Positions 12,401 to 22,720 of a stretch of 64,000 nucleotides of DNA are shown here, piece after piece. Below the pieces are notes generated by a model. The model was given only the letters and a program-made list of their open reading frames with translations. It did no database searches and was not told where the DNA came from. The stretch is from Asterella californica (Eukaryota > Streptophyta > Marchantiopsida > Marchantiales > Aytoniaceae). The first letter of the stretch is position 1. Each line of letters starts with the position of its first letter. Where the stretch lies: contig JAYKYS010000014.1 in assembly GCA_036924285.1 (NCBI GenBank), positions 5,518,001-5,582,000 of the forward strand, in the 5' to 3' direction. Made by a program: the position numbers and the translations under genes.

Positions 12401-15400
12401 GCTCATTACTGCTCCTGATAGTGATGGTGGAAGGTGACGAAGCTGATCAGTCATAAGTGCTATCAAAGGACTGATTACCAAAGTAACGCCAGGCATAATA
12501 AGTGCGGGGAGCTGAAGAATCCGAAGCACAAACACAGAATTAGTCTCTCGCACAAAAGTAGGAAATGAAGAACGTATTTGTTGAAGTGTTTTACAGATTT
12601 CCAAAAGAATCAACTATATGTGGGAACTACGGTACGCTTGGAGATGAGCTGGCACTGAGGATGAGAAGTTCATATGGCTGTAAATCAGATCAAAGCCGAA
12701 TGACCAAACTAGCACACGGCATTGTCATAAAAGATACCTGTTGACTCCAGTCAAACACGCCGACTACATACAATTCGTAGGAAGGTTACATAGACCGACC
12801 TTCCAGAACAGATGATTTTTAGAGGAACCAACCTGGTAACACAAAGATTTTCCTGCGCCAGTGGGGAGCATGACCATGGTGGACTGCAGAGCTAGGATGC
12901 GGTTGATTGCTTCGAGTTGACCTGCTCGAAAGGCCTTAAACCCGAATGCCAACTCTAGAACTTCCAACATATTATTGTTCGAAGGATCCTGCCGCACTCT
13001 CTGCAACGCCTCGGACAGACCATGAGCCAGATAAGCCTTCGACTCTTCTGTACAGTCAGGCACAGAAACACGAGATGCCGCTGCTTCAGCCAGAGTGTCC
13101 CTTTCCATCACGGTAGACTTGGACCTATTAAATCTTGAAACTTGCTTAGATGGACCGTTGGCGTCAACTTCGTCTGCATGTAAGAGATCATGCTCCAATA
13201 CATCATCAGCCTCCTCAAATGCAGGTCTCCGATACTTCTTCGCCCGAAACCCTCTTCGGCCATAAGCTCCAGGCTTTTTGAAGCGCGTTTTATTGCCAAA
13301 CTTGCGTCTGCCTCCACTCCTTCCGTTGATGTTCAGTTTCACAAAATTGTCCCTTTCACATGGCTTTAGAGCCTGAGTATGAATACTACCCCGCGCTGAG
13401 CTCCTGCGGATTGTGGTATTTTTCTTCTGAGTCACGGACTGTCTTTTAAGCGCCTTAGGCTTCGACCATGACTGCTCCTCAGGTTGCTTCTCTATTTTAA
13501 TTCTTTTGTTGCGCGATTCAGGAGCAAGGGAGCCGCTGCCATCTCCGGCTGGGGCTACAGACAGTGAGATCAGAGGATCTACATTCCCTGGACAAGAAGT
13601 ATCTTCATTCCCGTCATCCTGTGGGATGACGGGCAATTCCATATCTTGTGGAGTCCTTCTCTTAACTCTCTTGCTTGTACGTACTGACCCGGCAACCTCA
13701 ACGTCACCTTCTGGGAGTAGGTCCGAGGTGCTCTGAATCTTCTCTGAACTAGATGGAACGTTCTCATCAGCCCTGACTGGACAATGTCCAGTTTTGCTTC
13801 TCCACCTGGCCGACACTACGACAGAAGCGCTGACTAATTTACCACCTGTTATACTTATGGGAGCCACAGAATCAAGAGACGGCTCAACAAGGTCTGCCTT
13901 GCGGTAAGATTCCGCTCTTCCTGCTCCATTTGATGCCGTATCATCCGCTGTGTCCACTAACTGGGGCTCGACTGTGGCCTTCTCCGTTTTCCCCTGCTCG
14001 TAGCTCTTCCCATCCACTCTCACTGTAAGGGGCATATCTGCAACTTCAGAGCTTAAGGCTAAAGTGAGGCGAGAAATCAGGGTTGATTTGTTTCCAGCTG
14101 ACAGAAGTCCCCGTTTAACCAGCATCTGTTTCAGAATCACGACAGTAAGCTTCTTGAGGGCGCTTTCAGATAATTCCTTGTCGAGATCCCCGGCGGTCAC
14201 TTTAACATCGACCTCAGTATTAGATCGTGGGTGGCTGTTTCCAGCAGGTACTATCTCGGGAAGATTTATGGGCAGCTGCTGACAGGCGGAAGTAAGTTTA
14301 TCCTGGGGCTTTGGTGATGAATGACATGCTACTGGACTAATATGGGAACAATTGTCGAACGCTGCATGAATCTCCCCAGTGCCTTCATTGCTTTGCTGGA
14401 TACCTAAGGAATGTGCCAACGTAACTGAATTTGCTGCAGCTGATTCCTCTGGTGTCCTGCTGTCAACTTTGAATGTAGCTTCACTCAGGACTTCGCCTGA
14501 CCTCTGGCACTCCTTCCTTGTCAGACTGGAACCCAATATGCTAGCAGAAAACCCGGCCGGAAGTGGATCGTGCTCTCGGTACAAGTCTTGTTCATCGAAT
14601 TGCATTCCAGGACGACGTCGTTTGATGACAAACCCCTGTTCTTGAGGAAACTCAAACGCGGGCAGAGTGTTCCCATTGTTGGATAGGACTCGGCCTGACG
14701 AACCAACAGCACCAGTCGGGGTGAACTTCTTAGGGGCATCGGTTTCTGGAGCTTTCCTCTTGCAGGTGTTGACTGCCTCGCATAAATCCAATACCTTCGC
14801 CGAAACTGATTGTGTGGGACAAGGAGCCCTGATGCGCTCATTAAGTCGACCTGCTAGCATTTCTTGAAGTGGTCTTCTCACAGGGCGATAAGACGAAATG
14901 GGGGTAGAGTGCGAATCAGGTTCTGAACCTGCGCGCTTTGGTGGTGTAGCTAATACGTATGAACCACCCTCCGAATCCTCAGAATTGGAGGAAGTGGCAG
15001 GAAACATAAGCCTCCTGGAATTAGGCATGTGGTCAATCAGTTCAACCCTCTCCTCAACTTTCAACTCTGCGACTTCCTTAGCGCTGGATCTCAGAGAAAT
15101 CTCGGGCCTGAAATATGTTTGAGTACCGTAAGACGTTCCTCTGCCGTCTCCCTGGAACACGAATATCGTAAATCAGAGAACGAGTAGTTGAATCGAAAAA
15201 AGGTGAAGAACTAAAAACACACGACACTATAATATTTGGCATACCGGCAAGCCAGTGTGAACATTCTCCTTCTCCTTGGCCCGAATATGCTTCACATTTT
15301 CGGTGACAACCTTCGCACTGTCGTTCTCCTTTTGAATCTTGAACTTCGTTCGTGCGTACTCTTGGTACAACGAGTCTGCAGAGCTAGAACTCACTCAAAC

Positions 15401-16035
15401 TTCAGAGACCAATTAGTTACGTAAAACAAGTTCTGGATCGATCTTATAAGCTACACGAGACAAACAGCTGTCTTCATTTGTCTCTAAATTCCAGCACCTA
15501 GCACACTATCGTTAATCATCAATATAAGCAACAGAAGAGATTGCACTCTTCGTCTCGATTTCAACACATACATGTGCTTTTTCTCTACTAAACTACGGCA
15601 CGTTTCATAGTGTCGCTTGATGGTACCACATTGCTGTTCAAGTTAATCTCGAATTCATACAACTGTCGAGTCAAAGCGCTACCCTCTAAGAATCAACCAG
15701 CAGTTCCAGAGCAAAACTCTGTAAAAATTACCGTACCAAGCAAGAGAAGAGAAGAAAATTTCATCTGACTCCCCCAGCGGATGCAGTGACTATACACTGT
15801 ACAAGAGGGTGTCAATGTCAAAGATCTAACCCAAGGTCCGAGTGACAACGTAGAGGAAATTGTGGAAAAATAGTAGATTCTGGAGAAAACACTCACGTAT
15901 AGATGAAGAAGCTTGAATATCCTGTTTCGACGGTACACGGCCATTCTGTTGCTGAAATTTTCGTTCCCATAGCTTCAGATCATTCTTCAACCGCTGAAGC
16001 TTAGACGCCGACGACAATTCACCCGCCAGCTCCAT
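6720..16035 (-). CDS. RECQL5: RECQL4/plant RECQ5-type RecQ DNA helicase, 22 exons
   Basis: This is an ATP-dependent 3'-5' DNA helicase of the RECQL4/plant RECQ5 branch, nuclear, with expected roles in replication start and genome stability. I joined these exons (minus strand): 16035-15897, 15375-15245, 15151-12833, 12511-12392, 12032-11979, 11775-11663, 11419-11210, 10996-10918, 10582-10529, 10443-10369, 10235-10182, 10057-10013, 9754-9660, 9418-9283, 9043-8889, 8766-8685, 8557-8537, 8256-8128, 7961-7771, 7523-7499, 7357-7242, 6819-6720. The phases agree throughout and give 4,443 bases, 1,480 residues plus TAA. All introns are GT-AG except one GC-AG (donor at 11209). An in-frame TGA lies two codons before the ATG. 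Helicase motifs are intact: TGAGKS (about 853-859), DEAH (951-954), TATAT, VATVAFGMGLDK and GRAGRDG. It is longer than Arabidopsis RECQ5 (about 911 residues) because of the N-terminal half. The exon joins for 16 and 17 are the least certain. Confidence 0.9.
9660..12511 (-). other. RECQ exons 4-13: helicase core motifs Ia to VI
   Basis: Ten short exons (45 to 210 bases) encode residues 864-1162. In order they hold motif Ia (VISPLIALMTDQL), the Ser-Pro-Glu-Arg-Leu block, DEAH with the aromatic-rich loop (CLSEWSHNFRPSY), motif III (MTATAT), motif IV (IIIYC), motif V (VATVAFGMGLDK, then VIHYNMP) and motif VI (GRAGRDG). Every catalytic motif keeps its key residues, so the enzyme should be active. 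Confidence 0.85.
11460..11490. repeat. Perfect 15-bp inverted repeat in a RECQ intron
   Basis: The bases 11460-11474 and 11476-11490 are exact reverse complements around a single A. It lies in the intron between exons 6 and 7, some 40 bases from the acceptor on the minus strand, and could fold in the pre-mRNA. Confidence 0.85.
12833..15151 (-). other. RECQ exon 3: long disordered region, SAP-like motif, basic patch, Walker A
   Basis: This single 2,319-base exon encodes residues 91-863. Most of it is Ser/Pro/Glu-rich and probably disordered. Residues about 418-458 fit a SAP DNA-binding motif: Leu-Thr-Val-x-x-Leu-Lys-x-Met-Leu, Gly-Leu, Gly-x-Lys-Ser-x-Leu-Ile-x-Arg-Leu. Residues about 692-730 start Asn-Phe-Val-Lys-Leu-Asn and are rich in Arg/Lys, matching the basic stretch before the helicase in Arabidopsis RECQ5 and human RECQL4. 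Motif 0 (about 826-839) and the Walker A close the exon. Shadow frames across it are not genes. Confidence 0.8.
15245..16035 (-). other. RECQ exons 1-2: Sld2/Drc1-like N-terminal motif
   Basis: Residues about 12-40 read Leu-Lys-x3-Leu-Lys-x-Trp-Glu-x2-Phe-x4-Gly-Arg-x-Pro-Ser-Lys-x-Asp-Ile. This is the Sld2 homology pattern at the very N-terminus of vertebrate RECQL4. After the first intron the next residues, Ser-Leu-Tyr-Gln-Glu-Tyr, match the Ala-Leu-Tyr-Arg-Glu-Tyr that follows in RECQL4. In yeast Sld2 and animal RECQL4 this segment helps assemble the replication initiation complex. That role here is inferred from similarity. Confidence 0.75.
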
Positions 16036-16550
16036 AGCTCAACCTAACGGGACCCAGCGTCACGTGCTACGCCAGGGAGATACAGATAGAAGAGGCGCTT
16101 ATATCTCAACCTCGTCTACTGTCACCACGCGCCCTTGTTACATCAGCACTCCGCAGACAGATCACGGACACACCTTCAATGTAAGTACAACTGAAGAAGG
16201 ATAGCATCAACCGCATCTCACATCTCAGGAAAAGCTCGACAACTGCTCCATTTGGAATCGATCTCCACGTGCATATTTTTGTCGCGCAGAGATTTCCTTT
16301 CACAGCCTGCATGAATGAGGGCATACAATTCCCCCGCAATTCAAATCAAATGACCGATACTCTAGAACAGTCGTCGATTCAAATAACCGAGTAACCCTCT
16401 CGAATTCCAGAGTCTGGAAAACTCGTCAAATATGCCTCTCCCATCTTCCACATTCTGCACACATTTCTTCTCTGGTTCATTCACCGGACGGGAAACAGTA
16501 TCGAGCCTCGACTACCACGAACGCCCATTTCCCGCCAAATTCTTTTCGAA
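16036..16550 (-). promoter_or_regulatory. 5' UTR and presumed core promoter of the helicase gene
   Basis: This is the upstream DNA between the RECQ start codon and the Mutator-like element's target duplication. No TATA box is obvious. Two short frames here are shadows. The flank resumes beyond the element at 25804, so the ancestral promoter was continuous with that sequence. Confidence 0.45.
16528..16536 (+). promoter_or_regulatory. E2F-type site TTTCCCGCC
   Basis: The nine bases match the classical E2F site used by S-phase genes. It lies about 490 bases upstream of the helicase ATG and only 14 bases from the transposon insertion point. An S-phase switch would suit a replication helicase. 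A single short match can also arise by chance. Confidence 0.4.
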
Positions 16551-16560
16551 CGCCTATGGG
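16551..16560. repeat. Left target-site duplication of the Mutator-like element
   Basis: The ten bases cgcctatggg are repeated exactly at 25794-25803. Ten bases is within the 8-11 range of MULEs. An 8-base reading (gcctatgg) with a TIR one base longer is also possible. Confidence 0.9.
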
Positions 16561-16622
16561 GACCCTCAAGCCCCTCCACGTTTTGACTAATTAATACGGC
16601 AATCTCACGCGCGAGTTAATTA
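16561..16622 (+). repeat. Left terminal inverted repeat of the MULE
   Basis: It begins gaccctcaag and matches the reverse complement of 25732-25793 at 53 of 62 positions. Its inner 22 bases are repeated once more at 16632-16653, so the left end carries an extra copy of the inner TIR block that the right end lacks. Confidence 0.9.
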
Positions 16623-16653
16623 GCATCGCGGTAATCTCACGCGCGAGTTAATT

Positions 16654-17760
16654 AACCTCGCAGTTCACCACGGTTCGGTTTTTCGTCGCGACACAATCTG
16701 GGTTTAGCCGTGACACGGGTTTTGGCGTCCATGACCGTTGGCGAGTTTTCGTCCGTGACCGTTTCCGTCCGTGCGCGGCAGAAGCCGCGGCATTGGGCAC
16801 AGCGCGGCATCGACGAAGCACGGCATAAACGTGGCATTCGGCATTAGCGCGGCATTAGCGCGGCATTAGCGAGTCGAGGGTCGAGCGCATTCACGCATTC
16901 ACGAGAGCAAGGCAGGCATTCACGAGCAAGGCATGCATTCACATCATTCAACTATTCACGAGTCGAGGGTCGAGCGCATTCACGCATTCACGAGAGTAAT
17001 TCTGCATTCGGCACAGCGCGGATTCGACGAATCGCGGCAGAAGCACGGCATTCGGCATTCACGAGTCGAGGGTCGAGCGCATTCACGCATTCACGAGAGC
17101 TATTCTGCATTCACGAGACCAATTCTCCATAGCCATTCAGCGAGATAACACGAGAGCGAGAAACACGAGAGCGAGAGCTCCATAGCGATTCATTCAGAGC
17201 GAGGTTTAGGCGGTCAGTACGTGAGAGCGAGGTTTAGGCTCATGTCAGCCGCGCTCCACTGAGAAGCGCGGCATTCGGCACAGCGCGCAGCATCGATGAA
17301 GCGCATTCACGAGAGCAATTCTGTCGAGGGTCGAGCGCATTCACGAGAGCAATTGTCCATAGCGATTCAGCGAGATAGCGATTCATTCACGAACACGAGA
17401 GCGAGAGCTCCATACGCGGGGCCAGTACGGACGAGGGCGGCCAGTACGTGAGAGCGAGGTTTAGAGCGAGAGCGCGCGAGGTTTCTTGAGCAATAATCGC
17501 TCCTCGCGGCATTCCTCTCATCCGCCGACCGCCGCCGAGCTGGATTTCTCGAGGTTTCTGGATTGAGCGAGGATTTCGCTCCGCGGTCTGTCTGAGCTGA
17601 TTCCGGCACAATTCCTGAGCTGATTCCTGTCTCCGTGGTCTGATTCCGAGCTGATTTCTTTGAGCGACTCGGCGAAGGGAGAAGGGCGTGAAGCGAGATT
17701 CGTGAAGGCCTTCATTCAGGAGTAGTCGTCAGTCCACGAGTCGGGTAAGTACCGCTCCCT
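16654..17760. repeat. GC-rich left subterminal repeat region of the MULE
   Basis: Short motifs recur many times in both orders, including cgagggtcgagcgcattcac, gcattcacgagag, cggcattagcg and cattcggcacagcgcgg. The stretch is far more GC-rich than the surroundings and has no credible gene. Arrays of this kind are typical subterminal binding regions for transposase or host factors, and the promoter and 5' UTR of the transposase should lie here. Confidence 0.75.
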
Positions 17761-17773
17761 ATTTCATTTTCAG

Positions 17774-20100
17774 ATGGCGGAGGAGTTAAAAGCGTGTTCT
17801 CGTTGTAATAAGCGTCTTCCTGTTTCGGAGTTCTTTAGAGAAAGACGAAGCAAGAAACCGTTAGGTACTCGTCAGTTCAAACGATGTAATACTTGTGCTG
17901 AGGTGAGTAGCACAGATTATCATGAGGATAATGAGGACTTTGGTGATATCGATGTGGTTGAGAAGATCGATTGTACGTTGGAGAACTTTTTAGACGTTGT
18001 GACCGAGATGTTTGACGATGAATTGGTCACGAATAGTTCTTTGTTGACACGAATTCGACTTCAGTTGACAGACAAACTGTTGGTAGATACAGGTTTGGTG
18101 ATCGCACTGCTGCCACGAACCGAGTGTGAACCATCGTTTTTAGAGCAGAAGTATGTTGATCTTGTAAAAGATTACTTGAAAACTGACATTGAATGTGGAT
18201 CGGGATATTATTGGGGTTTGCAATACGTTCGGCCGTCTATAGTTCCAAGTACACCACATATGTGTACCGCTAGCATGTGGTGTACCTCGCGTGACGATCG
18301 TATGTCATCCCGAGTGGAGGTCGGTTCTTCTAACTTGGTAAGGCAGCCTGGTAAACGTAAGGCTATACAACGATTTCTTTGTAAAGGATCGGTGAAAATT
18401 GATATTGATCTGAAGGAGAAGACATGCTTGTTATTAGTACAACATCTATGTCACCATGAGCGTCCGTCATTTCGTGATTCTGCCATTCCGTTGGCTGCCA
18501 TCGAATACTTGGAGAAGTCTATGCACAGTTCTTTCCGAAGGGCTGAGTTGTATCGAGCATTATGTATGAAATGACTCATTGATCCTGCTATAGTCACACG
18601 AAGTCAGATAAATTATCACATTACTTCAATTGTGTCGCGTACTTATATCTGAAACGTGTCTGATCAGTTACTGTCTGCGTCAGAACTAATAGGTAGTGAG
18701 AAGTATTCAAACCAGGGTTTTAGGCCGATTGTGTTTCTGAACGATGAAGAATATAGTATTTTCGAGTTCATCACTCCCCTTCTCAACCTGACGAAGGGGA
18801 GTCAATTCGGGTAAATGCTCTTGTGATGTGGTTCGAGGCTTTGCTTGCGTTAGGGTTGAAGCCCACCTTCATTCTTTCCGACAAGGACATGGGAGAGATA
18901 AAGGCCTTGCAGACTGTGTTCACAAGGAGTTTTGTTCAACTCTGCTTGCGCCATGCGCATGCAGCAGTCGAAACACGAGTACGTCAACTAAAACGGCCGG
19001 TGTCCAGTTACGATGCTATGTCTGCTAGTATGTTGTTTCCTTGCATCGATGGAGCGTGGACTATCGGACACCGGCTGGTTCTAGACCACATTGCTCCCAT
19101 GGATAAGCGACGGGAAAACAATGTGTGGTTCAGCATGCACTTCAATGTTCATCCGTTGATTCCTGTTCGACCGAGTGTTTATCTATCTGCAGAGGAGCTT
19201 TATTCCACTTGTGTGTAGGAAGCTTATGGCTGGTGTCATCGTCTTGATTTGGTTCATCTCTGGGCGTACATGTGGAATGAGTGGTATAAGCCCGAGAAAT
19301 AGACATTGTTTGCTCGGTCTGCAAAACCGGTGTTGTGTTTGTCTAGAACGACTAACATCATTGAGTCTCATTGGAGAAAACTCAAGTATGATTACAAGTA
19401 TTCTTGTAACAGACCGCGGTTGGACAAACTTTGTGAGATATTGGCAGGAACTTTGGTTAAGGATTTGCAGGTGGACGTCTCGCAGATGCAAAATGGTAGA
19501 TTTTATCCATCTTGGTGGAGAGATTTTCGTCTCACATGGAAGAAGTGTACAGAAGCGGTCGTTTCCAGTGATGCTCACTTGCGATATGAGACAAGTATAG
19601 GGTCGTGGGTATGTAGTTGTCCCTCGTTTCTTACTGATGCATATTTTCTCTGTAAGCATTTGGTACAGGCTTGGACCATACAACACAACTGCTTTCCGGA
19701 GTTTTTGGATACCACGAGACGACATGATTATCCTTTGATTGAGTTTGGACCTGCCGGATCTATACTACAACATCACACTATATATCCAGAGCACGTTCCT
19801 TGGTGTTCGGTCGATCAGACTGTAGGTACTGACGATATGGATGCAGCAAATTATTCTGATGGTGAGGTACAGAAGGATGGGGTACTGACTTATGTGCAAG
19901 TGGTTGAACGTTTACACAGAAACACATCCCGCAGAGAAGTTCTTTGCAATCGGGAGCAAGATAACGTGTTGTTTCTTATCCGTATGAACCGCATCATAGA
20001 TGCTTTCGAACGCAGATTGGATGAATGCGAGAAGGCATTGCGGTCTCGCACTCAACAGGCTACCTTCACAAATAATGGACCTGCTGATTTGCTACGATGA
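17774..20100 (+). pseudogene. MULE transposase with SWIM finger, inactivated
   Basis: The frame starts at 17774 with a Cys-x2-Cys...Cys-x2-Cys zinc-binding segment (residues 8-41). After 18820 the MULE core is visible: Leu-Ser-Asp-Lys-Asp-Met-Gly-Glu-Ile, the Asp block of the DDE domain, then Cys-Leu-Arg-His. At 19608-19660 a SWIM finger follows (Cys-Ser-Cys...Cys-Lys-His). In-frame stops lie at 18572 (TGA), 18650 (TGA), 19216 (TAG) and 19300 (TAG). Between about 18780 and 18812 the frame changes from 2 to 1, and the part that should hold the first catalytic Asp is missing, so a deletion is likely. It would have cut and joined the element's ends; it can no longer do so. Confidence 0.85.
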
Positions 20101-22260
20101 AGAGCGTTGAGTGTATTTCGAACGCAGATTTGATTGTGAGTATACTACGAGTAGTGGACTCATAGTGAGTATAAGGCAGATTTCAGTTTTGATTTGTTGA
20201 TATTCCTTAAATATGATATATGGTATTCTTAAGTTTTTTGGGTTAATGATGGGAAGGGTATGCTATATAGTTCTTTTTGGGTTTTTGGGTTAAAGGGATT
20301 ATGGTGGGAAGGGAAAGAGGGGGGGGTGGGGAGGGTGCTCTTGATCTCAATCGGTGAGGGTCAGCAGGTTCAATTCTTGCCTCGGGCTTTGTTACTCGAT
20401 ACAAAAGGACCAGAATTCGGGAGCTGCGAGTGGGACCACCTTCTGCCCATGGTATCTTTACGCTCCACCTATGGCTCATACGTTTACCGATTTCTGTGTT
20501 TTCAATGTTGTTAACACTTACTTTTCTTCTGCAGGCACCGATGGAGTACAGCAGGATAGGGTAGTTTGAATAGCGATAGCATGGTAGTTTGAATAGTCAT
20601 CTAAATAGTCTACTATGCTTCGTAGTTTTGAAATCAGCCTATGAGCTCAGGTATGCGTTCAGCAAATGTCTGAACGCATACTTGAGCTCGTAAAGCCACT
20701 TGTTCTTTGGCTGACGGTCTTATACGTTGACGGGAAGTAGATATTATCAGTAGCAGTAGAGATTATGATGAGTCTTATCTCGATGGGGCCCGTCGAGGGC
20801 CATATCGAAACTATACTTAAAGTTCAAGAAATAAAGTTCCACTGGGCTCGCCGAAGCCCTTTCCACTTAACTACGGTATATACTACGGTAGTCGTTTGAT
20901 GATAGTACCCTGTCACGCTGGGACCATTAAGTATAATAATTTCGATCCCATCCAGATCCTAAGAGAATTCACGATCTCGCGAGAATCACCACCCTGATAT
21001 ATACGCAAAGTTAACCGCGTTGCTATAAATCACAAATACTACGATTCGATCAAGAATTATTGATGAGCTCGGGGTTGACACAACTGGGATTTCATTCGAA
21101 TTCATTCCCCAACACTCTCCTTGTACACACAAAAGAGCAAATGCTTCACTTATCCTCATTTGAGTCTCTGCTCCTTCTATCACTCGATGAGAAAGAACAA
21201 ACAGCAATCGGACAGGTTACACAGACCAGAATGTCACAAGAGGGGTGGACTTCAGCGCCAGAACTTAGTCAATTAGAAGTCACAGTCTGACTGGGTACAT
21301 TTTGCAAGCTCCAAATTGGTCCCAGTAAGCAGTAGTCTTTCACTTTCTGCATTATTAGCGTTGTCAGGTTTCCGTGATACCGGAGTACTTCTATCATGAC
21401 TCTATGTGAAGTTGATCTATGTCACCCATTACTTATTCATAATACATCCGAATACCGTAGTATTTCCATTTAACTCGAAGAACCCATCTGGGCGTATTAA
21501 ACGATCAAGCACGGAAAAAGTGAAATACAAGTGTTATCATAATTAATCCGGACCCGATAAATAACATTAAGTTGTTATTTAGGGTATGTATTAAACAACA
21601 ACCTGTATTAAATAACAACCTGTTGTTATTAAATAACAACCCTGCGATACGGAAGGAGGATTAATCGTTGGACCCCTTCCTTATGCAAAAAGAATATTTA
21701 TTGAACAAAGATCATTTACAGAAAGAATAATAATAAGTTTATTAATATATTAATATATATTTAATATTCATTTAGGGGTACCCCTACATGAATTATGCTG
21801 TTAATGTACAGAAATATTATTGTGTGCTAAACCCCCCTAAATACCAGAAATCATTTAGAGGGTAAATTTGTGCTAATGGTACCCCTTAGTTTTTATAGAA
21901 ACTACTTTCATTGATACTCATTCGTAATATCCCATCATATGGACACTTCACACTCACTATGTCATGAATCATATGTATGTAATAAATGATTATCGTGACC
22001 ATATAGTTTTGTAATTAAAGTAATTTAGAAGCCAAAGTCAATTTCTGATGAAAATTGATCTAAGACTATACTTGCCTATTTAGGGTTAATACTTCATACA
22101 AGGTCTTTCACTCTTGTTTATACACTCTTTCCTTTTCATATCTAAGTTACTGGAGACAGTTGGACATATTTACTCATCAACTTTGGTTTCATTTTTTGGG
22201 TTTAATTTTTAGGTTAAATCTATTTAAGTCATCGGAATGGAATAGAATGCCTTGGGGGGT
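20101..22260. other. MULE interior, no gene seen
   Basis: The sequence turns AT-rich past the transposase. Near 21110 the reverse complement begins tgttggggaatgaattcg, which resembles the start of a copia-type LTR, but I found no matching end. A perfect 12-base palindrome (aggggtacccct) lies near 21774, and clustered aataacaac/gttgttatt repeats at 21560-21645 can fold. Confidence 0.35.
20643..20689. repeat. 20-bp inverted repeat downstream of the transposase
   Basis: The arms gagctcaggtatgcgttcag and its reverse complement match at 19 of 20 positions around a 7-base loop (caaatgt). It lies about 0.5 kb past the transposase stop and could act in 3' processing or yield small RNA. Confidence 0.75.
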
Positions 22261-22261
22261 T

Positions 22262-22720
22262 TCCTCAAATGGGTGGACCTTAGCCAACCATGTCAGAAAT
22301 GAGCTCAAATTTAGAGAATATGGTGTATATGCTACATATATCATACTCACAGAATTTCGTGTCGTTCTGAGATACTTGAGAAATCGTCTGTATTTACAAA
22401 ATGCTCTCCAAGGTTTTACCCAAATGGGTTGTCCCTAGCGTTTGCGGTTTTCTCAACCATGTCAGAATGAGCTCAAATTTAGAGAATATGGTGTATATGC
22501 TACATATATCATACTCACAGAATTTCGTGTCGTTCTGAGATACTTGAGAAATCGTCTGTATTTACAAAATGCTCTCCAAGGTTACCCAAATGGGTTGTCC
22601 CTAGCGTTTGCGGTTTTTTCAACCATATCAGAACGAGTTCTCATTTTGAGAATATGATGTATATGTTGCATATATCATACTCACAGAATTTACCGTCGTT
22701 ATGAGAGGGCTAAGAAGTCG
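22262..22720. repeat. 168-bp tandem repeat, about 2.6 copies
   Basis: The block ctcaaatttagagaatatgg starts at 22304 and 22472, with a diverged third start at 22640, giving a fixed 168-base period. The first two copies are nearly identical and the third is decayed. The open frames in it are repeats of the same string and not genes. Confidence 0.85.

Noticed and set aside
12368..12613. Stand-alone 81-codon ORF with helicase motif Ia
   Set aside because: It is exon 4 of the RECQ gene plus read-through into introns; the in-phase exon is 12392-12511.
13506..15122. Several plus-strand ORFs over exon 3
   Set aside because: They are shadows of the long minus-strand exon and have no domain of their own.
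17367..17715. Minus ORFs over the left MULE subterminal region
   Set aside because: They are made of the short GC-rich repeats and have no conserved content.
20640..21110. Solo copia LTR in the MULE interior
   Set aside because: Only the start (tgttggggaatg on the minus strand) looks right; no end, target duplication or second copy was found.
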